Counted from the first letter of the stretch, positions 1-6,718 are shown. The stretch is DNA of 11,043 nucleotides from an uncultured Eubacteriales bacterium (GCA_900548115.1 URJL01000056.1:1-11043); one strand, 5' to 3'. The notes: a model not told the origin generated them from the letters alone. Made by a program: numbers and translations.

Positions 1-1
1 A

Positions 2-1591
2 AGAGACAGTTGCCATACGACGGTCGAGCCGATGACGAGCAATCAGTGGTTCGTCAAGATGGAACCGCTTGCCAAGCCCGCGCTTGAGGTCGTTTATGAC
101 GGACGCGTAAAGTTCGTTCCCGAGCGCTTTACCAAGACGTATACCAACTGGATGGAAAACGTACACGACTGGTGCATTTCCCGTCAGCTTTGGTGGGGAC
201 ATCGCATTCCCGCGTTCTACTGCGACGCCTGCGGAAACATGGAGGTATCGAAGGAGAATCTTACGACCTGCCCGAAGTGCGGCGGAAAGTTGCGCCAGGA
301 GGAGGACGTCCTCGACACATGGTTCTCGTCGGCTCTTTGGCCCTTCTCGACACTCGGCTGGCCCGACAAAAATCCCGATCTCGACTATTACTACCCGACC
401 GACACTCTTGTCACAGGCTATGATATTATCTTCTTCTGGGTCGCCCGCATGATTTTCTCGGGTCTTGAAAACATGAAGAAGGAACCCTTCAAGTACGTCT
501 TTATTCACGGTCTTGTCCGCGACGAGCAGGGACGCAAAATGTCCAAATCGCTCGGCAACGGCATCGATCCGCTCGAAGTCATCGACAAATACGGCGCCGA
601 TGCGCTCCGCTTTACGCTGGTCACGGGTAATGCTCCCGGAAACGATATGCGTTACTCCGACAAAAAAATGGAAGCGTCCCGCAACTTTGCCAACAAAATC
701 TGGAACGCGGCACGCTTTGCCATGATGAACCTTAATGACGATACACAGCCGATCCTGCCCGAAAAGCTCGAGCTTGAAGATCAGTGGATCCTGTCCCACC
801 TGAACCGCACGGTAAAGGAAATGACCGCGAACCTCGACAAATTCGAACTGGGAATCGCCTGCGCAAAGCTTTACGATTTCATTTGGGATCATTTCTGCGA
901 CTGGTATATCGAGCTGATCAAGCCCCGCCTGTTCGAAAAGGGTACCGATTCCAACAAGCGCGCACAGCAGGTGCTGATGTATGTTCTCACCAATACCTTA
1001 AAGCTTCTGCATCCGTTCATGCCGTACATTTCGGAAGAGATCTGGCAGACGCTCGGCGCTTCCGAAAAGCCGCTGATCATTTCCGAATGGCCGACCTACG
1101 ACGCGGCGCATGATTTTGACGCGGAAAGATGCGCGTTCGACCGCGTACTCGACGCCATCAGTGCAGTTCGTACAAGACGTGCGGAAATGAACGTCCCGCC
1201 GTCCAAAAAAGCAAAGATCATCATCGTATCGCAATATCATGACAGCTTTAATCCTACCGTTTCGATGTTCTTTGAAAAGCTTGCTTCGGCATCCGAGGTG
1301 ATCTACGCCGATTCGTGCGACGACGACACCGCCGTTTCGGTTGTAACCGACAGCGCGACGCTGTTTATCCCGATGGAGGAGATCATCGACTTTGACAAGG
1401 AAAAGGAACGTCTCGAAAAAGAAAAGAAGACCGCCCTTTCCGAGATCGAACGGGTCGAGCGCAAGCTGAACAACGCCGAATTTGTTGCTAAAGCGCCGCA
1501 GAAGGTCATCGACGGCGAGCGCGAAAAGCTCGACAAGTACCAAAAGATGCTTGAAAATATTGAAGAGCAGATCGCCAAGGTGACACGGTAA
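2..1591 (+). CDS. valS: Valine--tRNA ligase, C-terminal part (5' end outside window)
   Basis: Class I aminoacyl-tRNA synthetase that charges tRNA-Val in the cytoplasm. The frame is open from base 2, and the residues before the first ATG (…TTVEPMTSNQWFVKME) already match the family, so the ATG at 32 is internal and the gene enters from the left with its HIGH-motif half missing. Counting from that ATG, a zinc-ribbon insert has Cys pairs at about 64/67 and 80/83. DVLDTWFSSALWP follows at about 92-104, and the KMSKS signature is at 169-173 (GRKMSKSLGNG). The anticodon-binding helical domain spans roughly 230-400. The last ~70 residues are a Lys/Glu-rich coiled coil, the tRNA-binding arm typical of bacterial ValRS. 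The TAA stop shares its last base with the ATG of the next gene, implying translational coupling. Identification is by recognised motifs and is near certain. Confidence 0.97.
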   Translation, partial: RDSCHTTVEPMTSNQWFVKMEPLAKPALEVVYDGRVKFVPERFTKTYTNWMENVHDWCISRQLWWGHRIPAFYCDACGNMEVSKENLTTCPKCGGKLRQEEDVLDTWFSSALWPFSTLGWPDKNPDLDYYYPTDTLVTGYDIIFFWVARMIFSGLENMKKEPFKYVFIHGLVRDEQGRKMSKSLGNGIDPLEVIDKYGADALRFTLVTGNAPGNDMRYSDKKMEASRNFANKIWNAARFAMMNLNDDTQPILPEKLELEDQWILSHLNRTVKEMTANLDKFELGIACAKLYDFIWDHFCDWYIELIKPRLFEKGTDSNKRAQQVLMYVLTNTLKLLHPFMPYISEEIWQTLGASEKPLIISEWPTYDAAHDFDAERCAFDRVLDAISAVRTRRAEMNVPPSKKAKIIIVSQYHDSFNPTVSMFFEKLASASEVIYADSCDDDTAVSVVTDSATLFIPMEEIIDFDKEKERLEKEKKTALSEIERVERKLNNAEFVAKAPQKVIDGEREKLDKYQKMLENIEEQIAKVTR

Positions 1592-2220
1592 TGAAGGTGC
1601 ATACGCTGCTGCTCGGCGCGCTCGGAACGAACTGTTATTTTTTGGATGATGAGGACACGCACACCTGCGCCGTGATTGATCCCGCCGATGAGTACGGCGT
1701 TATCCGTTCTGAGCTTTCACGCCTCGGCCTTACGGTCGCGGCAATCCTTCTGACGCACGTTCATTTTGACCATATCGGCGCGCTTTATGAGCTTGCGCGC
1801 GACACGGGCGCGACCGTCTATGTCGGCGAGAGCGACCGTGCGGCGCTTTCGGAGCCGACGCTGAATCTGTCCGCCGCGTTCGGAAACCCGATCGTGTACG
1901 GCGGGAAGGTCACGACCGTGCGTGATGGGAGCGTGATCCCGCTCGGAAACAGTAAGATCACGGTTCTGGAAACGCCGGGACACACCCCCGGTTCGGTTTG
2001 TTATCTCACCGAGGAGGGGGTGTTCTGCGGCGATACGGTTTTTTGCGAGGGAATCGGTCGAACCGATTTCCCGGGCGGCTCGACAAGTGCGATCCTGGAG
2101 TCGCTGGACACGATTCTTGCGCTCGACGAGGGGCGGACGCTCTATCCGGGGCACGGCGGAGTGACGACCGTCGAACATGAAAAACGGTACAATCCGCATT
2201 ATCACACCAAAACGGTATGA
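1591..2220 (+). CDS. MBL-fold metallo-hydrolase (glyoxalase II-like)
   Basis: A 209-residue metallo-beta-lactamase-fold hydrolase, the usual length for the short hydroxyacylglutathione-hydrolase-like group (YcbL type) found in many bacteria. The visible metal ligands are THVHFDH at 55-61 (His56, His58, Asp60, His61), His131 in TPGHTPGS, Asp148 in CGDTVF and His188 in PGHG. GRTDFPGG at 156-163 is also typical of this subgroup. No signal peptide is seen, so it is probably cytosolic with two metal ions, likely zinc. The substrate cannot be told from sequence; thioester or other small-ester hydrolysis is the family expectation. The start ATG overlaps the valS stop (TAATG), and the next gene begins 3 bases after the TGA, so it belongs to the valS transcription unit. 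Family assignment is strong; the specific function is open. Confidence 0.9.
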   Translation: MKVHTLLLGALGTNCYFLDDEDTHTCAVIDPADEYGVIRSELSRLGLTVAAILLTHVHFDHIGALYELARDTGATVYVGESDRAALSEPTLNLSAAFGNPIVYGGKVTTVRDGSVIPLGNSKITVLETPGHTPGSVCYLTEEGVFCGDTVFCEGIGRTDFPGGSTSAILESLDTILALDEGRTLYPGHGGVTTVEHEKRYNPHYHTKTV

Positions 2221-2223
2221 TTT

Positions 2224-2583
2224 ATGAAAAATCGTCTTTATCGCAACGATGTCCTGCTGACGGCGATCGTCTTTGCCGTTTGTATCGGACTGTATTTCGG
2301 CATCGCGCATCATCGCATACACGCACGCTCGATCGAGGTGACGGTCGACGGAGAGAAAATCGCCGAATATTCGCTTGAGGAAAACGGTCGGCACAGCCTT
2401 TTGGACGGGCGCTATATTCTGTGCGTTTCCGACGGGTGCGCATATCTTGAAAAGAGCGACTGCCCCGACGGGATTTGCCGCGACATGAAGATCGACCGCG
2501 GCGGGCAGATCGTCTGTCTGCCCGCAAGACTTCGCATTGCGCCGAAAAACACGGAGAAAAAAACCGATCTGCGGGTCGGGTAA
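2224..2583 (+). CDS. NusG domain II-containing small membrane-anchored protein
   Basis: A 119-residue protein with one N-terminal membrane segment (about 9-29) after a short basic start, then a small extracytoplasmic beta-rich domain. The domain carries the NusG_II pattern: VTVDGEKIAEYSL at about 39-51, then CPDGIC at 80-85 and IVCLP at 96-100, with further Cys at 67 and 72. The domain resembles domain II of some NusG proteins, but this is not the transcription factor. In Firmicutes such proteins commonly sit beside Gx-transporter-like and ApbE genes, exactly as here, so a role in a membrane flavin/redox system is a reasonable inference. The conserved Cys residues could be redox active, which is speculative. 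It starts 3 bases after the upstream gene with no clear ribosome binding site, suggesting translational coupling. Confidence 0.82.
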   Translation: MKNRLYRNDVLLTAIVFAVCIGLYFGIAHHRIHARSIEVTVDGEKIAEYSLEENGRHSLLDGRYILCVSDGCAYLEKSDCPDGICRDMKIDRGGQIVCLPARLRIAPKNTEKKTDLRVG

Positions 2584-2597
2584 TAAACAGAGGAAAC

Positions 2598-2603
2598 GGA
2601 GGG
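2598..2603 (+). promoter_or_regulatory. Ribosome binding site supporting a GTG start
   Basis: GGAGGG lies 7 bases before the GTG at 2611. It supports this non-ATG start for the Gx-transporter-like gene; no nearby in-frame ATG competes. Confidence 0.75.
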
Positions 2604-2610
2604 AAGAGAC

Positions 2611-3141
2611 GTGAGGGGAAAACGTGAAAAATTGACCCGCACGGCGTTGCTGCTCGCCGTTTCCTTTGTTCTTTCCTGGCTCGAAAGCTTTGTCCCGCTG
2701 CACCTTCTTTTCCCGATACCGGGGCTTAAATTGGGGCTTGCCAACATTGCCGTCACGGCGGCGCTGTTTACGGTGGGGAAGGGCGCGGCGCTGAGTCTTG
2801 TCCTTTTGCGCCCGTTGCTTTCGCTTTTGCTCTTCGGCAACATTACGGGGAGCATTCTTTCACTTTGCGGCGGACTTCTTGCCTTTGCGGTTGTTTTAAC
2901 GGCGCTCCCGCTGTATCGCAAAACCCTGTCGCTCGGTGGGATTTCGGTTCTTTCCGCCGTGTTTCATGGACTCGGACAGTGTATCGCAGCATGCTTTCTT
3001 ATGAAAAACGGCGCGATCCTGCTGTATGCTCCGCTGTTGTGCGCCGCATCTTCGCTCACGGGGCTTTGTACGGGGTGGATGATGAATGCGGCACTTTCTC
3101 CGTTCATGCCGAAAATCATACCAAAACAGGAGGAATTATGA
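2611..3141 (+). CDS. Gx transporter family / heptaprenyl diphosphate synthase component I-like membrane protein
   Basis: A 176-residue, very hydrophobic integral membrane protein with about five or six predicted transmembrane segments. The N-terminal half has the family-like pattern LTRTALLLAVSFVLSWLES followed by FPIPGLKLGLANI (about residues 31-43), then RPLLSLLLFGNITGS. That PGxKLGLAN-type segment and the gene order mark the Gx-transporter family (Pfam Hpre_diP_synt_I). Despite that historical name, the hydrophobic architecture resembles ECF S-component-like transporters more than a prenyl synthase. The substrate is unknown; a quinone or flavin precursor is a guess from neighbours. The gene starts with GTG behind a good GGAGGG. 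Its TGA overlaps the ATG of apbE (ATGA), a classic translational coupling. Family call is good, function inferred only. Confidence 0.82.
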   Translation: MRGKREKLTRTALLLAVSFVLSWLESFVPLHLLFPIPGLKLGLANIAVTAALFTVGKGAALSLVLLRPLLSLLLFGNITGSILSLCGGLLAFAVVLTALPLYRKTLSLGGISVLSAVFHGLGQCIAACFLMKNGAILLYAPLLCAASSLTGLCTGWMMNAALSPFMPKIIPKQEEL

Positions 3142-4193
3142 AACGCTTTCTTGCTGTCTGCATCGCGGCGGTACTTGCTCTTTCGATGTGTTCCTGCTCC
3201 GAAAGGACGGAATACGCTAAAACCGAGTTTTTTGCTATGAATACATATGCTTCGATCCTTGCGGACGGCGCAAACGATGAATTGTTGCGCGATGTCAAAG
3301 AAAATGTCCTGTCGCTCGAAAAGCGCTATTCGCGCACCTATGAGAACTCCGAGCTTTCGTCGCTCCGATCGGGCGTTCGTCTGCAGAGCGATACGCGCGA
3401 ACTTTTGACCGAGCTTTTGAATCTTTCGGAAAACACGCAGGGCGCGTTTGATTTTACGCTCGGTGCTCTTTCCGAGCTGTGGGACATCACGGGGGAAAAC
3501 CCGCATGTGCCAAGCAGGGACAGAATCGAAGAGACCCTTTCCCATTGCGGTTATCAAAAAGTGAGAATCGACGAGGACGGCATTTTTTATTGTGACGATG
3601 AAGAAATGAAGCTTGACCTCGGCGCTGCCATGAAGGGATATGCGGGGCAGCGTCAGATCGAAACACTGCGCCGCGAGGGCATCGAAAATGCCGCCGTCAA
3701 TCTCGGCGGAAATGTTTCGGTGATCGGGTCATCCGCCGAGAATAAGAAAAAAGGTGTTTCGGCCTGGAATATCGGGGTCAACAATCCCTTTGACACGAGC
3801 GAACTTCTCGGGACGCTCTTGCTTTCCGACGCGACGGTCTCGATTTCGGGAAGCTATGAACGCTATTTTGAAGAGGACGGCGTGCGCTATCATCACATTT
3901 TGGATTCCGCGACGGGGTATCCCGCCGATTCGGGGCTCATTTCGGTCGCGGTCGTTTCCGGCGACGGCCTGTACGCCGACGCTTTATCAACGGCGCTGTT
4001 CGTTCTGGGAGTTGACGGCGGATTGGCGCTGTACGAAGAAAAGCTCTACGATTTCGAAGCGATTTTCTGTTCGGAGGACGGTACCGTTACGGTAACGCCG
4101 GGACTTGAGGCGGTTTTTCTGCCGAATGAGGAAGCGAAAAACGCGGTCGGAACGCCCCTTGAATTTGTATTCCTATCGGAACAGTCTGAATAG
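3138..4193 (+). CDS. apbE: FAD:protein FMN transferase (ApbE lipoprotein)
   Basis: ApbE transfers FMN from FAD onto a Thr/Ser of target proteins outside the membrane, in a Mg2+-dependent reaction. The start at 3138 is chosen because AGGAGG ends 4 bases upstream and gives a lipoprotein signal, MKRFLAVCIAAVLALSMCSC, with Cys20 (or Cys18) as the likely lipidated residue. The frame is open farther upstream, but that part only shadows the preceding gene. The 351 residues show FFAMNTYASI at 31-40, FDFTLGALSELWDI at 104-117, LDLGAAMKGYA at 159-169 and VNLGGNVSVIG at 187-197. SISGSYERYF follows at 235-244, then YHHILDSATGYPA at 251-263 and YADALSTALFVLG at 279-291; the last two blocks carry the Asp/Thr metal and active-site region of the family. 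It is the last gene of the valS-led unit and ends in TAG. No FMN-binding target domain is visible in the window. Confidence 0.95.
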   Translation: MKRFLAVCIAAVLALSMCSCSERTEYAKTEFFAMNTYASILADGANDELLRDVKENVLSLEKRYSRTYENSELSSLRSGVRLQSDTRELLTELLNLSENTQGAFDFTLGALSELWDITGENPHVPSRDRIEETLSHCGYQKVRIDEDGIFYCDDEEMKLDLGAAMKGYAGQRQIETLRREGIENAAVNLGGNVSVIGSSAENKKKGVSAWNIGVNNPFDTSELLGTLLLSDATVSISGSYERYFEEDGVRYHHILDSATGYPADSGLISVAVVSGDGLYADALSTALFVLGVDGGLALYEEKLYDFEAIFCSEDGTVTVTPGLEAVFLPNEEAKNAVGTPLEFVFLSEQSE

Positions 4194-4238
4194 ACAAAAA
4201 GCCTTTTTTTGTCTTTCGAAAACGAAAACTCTATTGCA

Positions 4239-4270
4239 AAAAGCGGTATGTTGTTTGACATACCGCTTTT
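4239..4270 (+). terminator. Hairpin after apbE: terminator and/or uxaC operator
   Basis: A perfect 12-bp inverted repeat, AAAAGCGGTATG at 4239-4250 and CATACCGCTTTT at 4259-4270, with an 8-base loop. A-tract and T-tract flank it, so it can act as an intrinsic terminator in either direction. An additional AT-rich stem (GACAAAAA at 4193-4200 with TTTTTGTC at 4206-4213) lies immediately after the apbE stop. The right arm overlaps the -35 box and spacer of the uxaC promoter, so an operator role is equally possible. Confidence 0.65.
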
Positions 4271-4282
4271 CTGTGTTATACT
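4255..4282 (+). promoter_or_regulatory. uxaC promoter, sigma-A type
   Basis: TTGACA at 4255-4260, a 16-base spacer, then TATACT at 4277-4282: an almost consensus housekeeping promoter. The predicted start of transcription near 4289 gives a leader of about 27 bases. The -35 box sits in the loop and right arm of the inverted repeat at 4239-4270, which may be how it is regulated. Confidence 0.75.
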
Positions 4283-4315
4283 TTTGGTAGAGAATTCTTT
4301 TAATCGGAGGACATT

Positions 4316-5731
4316 ATGAAAAATTTCATGGACGAAAACTTCCTGCTTTCCACTCCGACAGCGGAGAAGCTTTATCATACCTACGCCGAAAAAATGCCGA
4401 TCATCGACTATCACTGTCACATCAACCCGCGTGAGATCGCCGAGGATCACCGCTTTGCAAACATCACCGAAGCATGGCTTTACGGCGACCATTACAAGTG
4501 GCGTGCCGTTCGCGCCTGCGGATACGAGGAAAAGTACGTAACCGGCGGCGTGAGCGACGAGGAGCGCTTTCGCGCATGGGCAAGCACCATGCCGAGCCTT
4601 ATCGGCAATCCGCTGTATCACTGGACACATCTTGAACTGAAGAAATATTTCGGCATCACAAAGCCGCTCTCGCCCGAGACCTGCGACGAGATCTACGCCG
4701 AGTGCAACGAGAAACTGAAAGGCGAGGGCTACAGCGTGCGCGAGCTTATCCGCCGCTCGAACGTATCGCTCATCTGCACGACCGACGATCCCGCCGACGA
4801 TCTTCGTTATCATAAGCAGATCGCCGCCGACAAGACCTTTGAAACCAAAGTCCTGCCCGCCTTCCGTCCCGACAAGGGCGTAAACATCGAGCTTCCGGGC
4901 TTTGCCGAATACATCACGGGACCGCTTTCCGACGCGGCGGAGATCGAGATACGCGATCTCGATTCGCTTCTTGCGGCGTATGTCCGCCGAATCGAATATT
5001 TTGAAGCGCTCGGCTGCCGTACATCCGACCACGGAATGGGGTACATTCCTTACGCTTATGCCGATTCGGACGAGGTGAACGCGATCCTTCAAAAAGCGCT
5101 GAACGGAGAAGTGATTACGACCGAAGAATGCGACAAATACAAGACCTATATGCTTCTTTTCTTCGCCAAGGAATTTGCCCGCCGTGACTTCGTTATGCAG
5201 CTGCATTACGGCGTTATCCGCAACAACAGCGACAAGAACTTCGAAAAGCTCGGTGCGGACAGCGGGTTTGACACCATCGCGGGTTATGAATGTACCCGTA
5301 ACGTGCTTGCCCTTCTCAACGCCTTTGAAATGGCGGACGCGCTTCCGAAGATGGTGCTTTATTCGCTCAACCCCTGCGACAATGCCGCCATCGATGCGAT
5401 TTGCGGATGCTTTCAAGGCAACGACCGCAAGATCCGTTCGAAGATCCAGCACGGTTCGGCTTGGTGGTTCAACGACCATCTCGAAGGCATGCGCGAACAG
5501 CTCCGCACCTATGCCGCTGAGGGGGTCTTAGCAAACTTTGTCGGCATGCTGACCGATTCCCGCAGTTTTCTTTCGTATACGCGCCATGAGTATTTCCGCC
5601 GCATTCTGTGCGATTATATCGGCGGACTGGTCGAGCGCGGCGAATATCCGAACGATGAAAAAACGCTTGGAAAGATCGTCTCGGACATCAGCTTTTACAA
5701 CACAAAGGAATTTTTCGGCTTCGATTGCTGA
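4316..5731 (+). CDS. uxaC: Glucuronate isomerase (uronate isomerase)
   Basis: UxaC interconverts D-glucuronate with D-fructuronate and D-galacturonate with D-tagaturonate, the first step of hexuronate breakdown in the cytoplasm. The 471-residue length matches the family. Diagnostic motifs are the amidohydrolase-type metal site IIDYHCHINPREIAEDHRF at 29-47 (His33, His35), ITEAWLYGDHYKWRAVRACG at 50-69 and CTTDDPADDL at 154-163. Further on are SDHGMGY at 237-243, MQLHYGVIRNN at 294-304, and the C-terminal DSRSFLSYTRHEYFRRILC at 414-432 that is characteristic of UxaC. GGAGG ends 5 bases before the ATG. It stands alone with its own promoter and terminator; no uxuA, uxuB, kdgK or transporter is adjacent in the window, so the rest of the pathway must be elsewhere. 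Possible control by a hexuronate-responsive repressor is inferred from the inverted repeat at its promoter. Confidence 0.97.
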   Translation: MKNFMDENFLLSTPTAEKLYHTYAEKMPIIDYHCHINPREIAEDHRFANITEAWLYGDHYKWRAVRACGYEEKYVTGGVSDEERFRAWASTMPSLIGNPLYHWTHLELKKYFGITKPLSPETCDEIYAECNEKLKGEGYSVRELIRRSNVSLICTTDDPADDLRYHKQIAADKTFETKVLPAFRPDKGVNIELPGFAEYITGPLSDAAEIEIRDLDSLLAAYVRRIEYFEALGCRTSDHGMGYIPYAYADSDEVNAILQKALNGEVITTEECDKYKTYMLLFFAKEFARRDFVMQLHYGVIRNNSDKNFEKLGADSGFDTIAGYECTRNVLALLNAFEMADALPKMVLYSLNPCDNAAIDAICGCFQGNDRKIRSKIQHGSAWWFNDHLEGMREQLRTYAAEGVLANFVGMLTDSRSFLSYTRHEYFRRILCDYIGGLVERGEYPNDEKTLGKIVSDISFYNTKEFFGFDC

Positions 5732-5750
5732 TTTTCACCCGACACAAGGT

Positions 5751-5786
5751 CGCCGCCCGTCAATGCTTCGGGCGGCGCTCTTTTTT
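5751..5786 (+). terminator. uxaC intrinsic terminator
   Basis: CGCCGCCCG at 5751-5759 pairs perfectly with CGGGCGGCG at 5769-5777 across a 9-base loop, followed by CTC and six T at 5781-5786. It lies 20 bases after the uxaC stop. It overlaps the final codons and TGA of the convergent membrane-protein gene. The reverse strand has no T-run after the hairpin, so it mainly serves uxaC. Confidence 0.88.
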
Positions 5787-6203
5787 GCTTCCGGGAACCG
5801 AAAAGCAAACCGAGCCCAAGAGGCTGCAAAACAGTACGGCGCCTTTAAAAATGCGGTCGGTGTCGGGGCAGAATCCCGCCGAAAACGAGACGACTGTTCC
5901 GATCGCCGCAAGGATCAGACAGGAAAAAATGCACCACGGAAAGGGCTTTCCCGCATTTTTCGACGCGACCTTGCCGCAGACGCCGCCCGAGACAAAAACC
6001 GACAAAAGTACGCACAGGTTGGAAAAACCTTCAGGGTCGGACGAGCCCGAGAGCAGTTTTGCGCACAACAGCAGCAGAAGAACAAGGCTCAGTGCCCCCG
6101 CAAGGGGCGGAATCAGTAAAAGCTTCGGAAGAAAACCGTAAGAGCTTTTTCGGCGGTTTGCCGTCGGATGGGATCTTTTGACAGAGGAAACATTTTTTTG
6201 CAT
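5760..6203 (-). CDS. TIGR04086 / DUF3792 family membrane protein (YrzE-like)
   Basis: A 147-residue membrane protein with a basic N-terminal tail (residues 1-25) and four predicted transmembrane segments at about 26-50, 60-78, 88-110 and 119-136, ending in a positively charged tail (SKKERRPKH). Gly/Ser-rich helices such as LSVFVSGGVCGKVASKNAGK at 67-86 and the four-helix layout fit the TIGR04086 (DUF3792) family. Members are commonly encoded directly next to yajC in Firmicutes; in Bacillus subtilis I recall the pair as yrzE and yrbF. The function is unknown; association with the Sec/YajC locus is all the context offers. The start at 6203 is preceded by GGGGAG with 7-base spacing, but that site is inside a long hairpin. 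The stop overlaps the convergent uxaC terminator. Family call rests on topology plus synteny, not on a strong motif. Confidence 0.75.
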   Translation of the reverse strand: MQKNVSSVKRSHPTANRRKSSYGFLPKLLLIPPLAGALSLVLLLLLCAKLLSGSSDPEGFSNLCVLLSVFVSGGVCGKVASKNAGKPFPWCIFSCLILAAIGTVVSFSAGFCPDTDRIFKGAVLFCSLLGSVCFSVPGSKKERRPKH

Positions 6204-6257
6204 AAGAAAACTCCCCGAACAGATGCGGTATCATTTTGTACCAATCTATTCGGGGAG
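6204..6257 (-). promoter_or_regulatory. Long hairpin between yajC and the TIGR04086 gene, covering the RBS
   Basis: Read on the minus strand, CTCCCCGAA (6257-6249) pairs with TTCGGGGAG (6219-6211). The stem continues inward through a U·G pair, AGAT/ATCT and GGTA/TACC to an 8-base loop. It is followed by TTTTCTT and then directly by the ATG. The shape is that of an intrinsic terminator or attenuator, and its 3' arm holds the GGGGAG ribosome binding site. On the plus strand the same stem is followed by ATTTTGTTTT but contains a C·A mismatch, so the minus-strand RNA folds better. Confidence 0.7.
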
Positions 6258-6265
6258 ATTTTGTT

Positions 6266-6676
6266 TTATTCGGCTTTGTTTTCGGTTTCTTCGGAAGCCT
6301 TTTCGGTGCTTTCCTTGCCTGCCGATACCTTAAAGGTCGTGTGCTTCTTGTCGTCGCTTCCCGCCTTCTTTTCGACCGAGCCGATGGCGGATTTGCGGAA
6401 CTTGATCTTGGTGCGGTCGCTGCCGGTCTCAATCACAACGTAATCGTCCTTGACCTTGACGACGCGGCCCATAATGCCGCCGATGGTGACGACTTCATCG
6501 CCGATGGTAAGATTGTTGCGCATCTGCGCGGTTTCCTTTTCCTGCTTTTTCTGAGGACGATACATCAGAAAATAGAAGATCGGGATCAAAAGAAGAAAGG
6601 GAAGAAAAGTGCCGAGCGTTGCCCACGTGCTCGGGGTTTCGGTCGTGCCCTCCAAAAGAGTCAAATACTGTGTCAT
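6266..6676 (-). CDS. yajC: Preprotein translocase subunit YajC
   Basis: YajC is a small inner-membrane partner of the SecDF complex that assists Sec-dependent export. The 136 residues show one transmembrane segment at about 19-39 (LGTFLPFLLLIPIFYFLMY), then the hallmark YRPQKKQEKE at 39-48, and the conserved cytosolic domain LTIGDEVVTIGGIMGRVVKV at 56-75 with DYVVIETGSDRTKIKFRKSAI at 78-98. The C-terminal tail from about 103 is Lys/Glu/Ser-rich and probably disordered, somewhat longer than in typical YajC. GGAGG lies 6 bases before the ATG. It is the first gene of a short minus-strand unit with the TIGR04086 membrane protein. secD/secF are not in the window. Identification is firm. Confidence 0.96.
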   Translation of the reverse strand: MTQYLTLLEGTTETPSTWATLGTFLPFLLLIPIFYFLMYRPQKKQEKETAQMRNNLTIGDEVVTIGGIMGRVVKVKDDYVVIETGSDRTKIKFRKSAIGSVEKKAGSDDKKHTTFKVSAGKESTEKASEETENKAE

Positions 6677-6718
6677 GGTGAACCTCCGTCATAACGTGAA
6701 TTATTCGATACAAACAAA

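Noticed and set aside
1717..2703. Minus-strand open frame of 328 codons across the MBL, NusG-II and Gx genes
   Set aside because: It crosses three well-supported plus-strand genes, lacks any domain and is rich in Arg/His as expected for a shadow frame.
2865..3137. Upstream extension of the apbE frame to an earlier ATG at 2865
   Set aside because: The extra 91 residues overlap the Gx gene and are not ApbE-like, while the ATG at 3138 has AGGAGG and starts a lipoprotein signal.
4046..5479. Long minus-strand open frame (477 codons) opposite uxaC and the end of apbE
   Set aside because: It is antisense to a clear UxaC frame, has no recognisable domain or ribosome binding site, and reflects the strong third-position G/C bias of the real gene.
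6236..6694. Plus-strand open frame of 152 codons opposite yajC
   Set aside because: It is the complement of a certain YajC gene, includes the intergenic hairpin and has no start signal.
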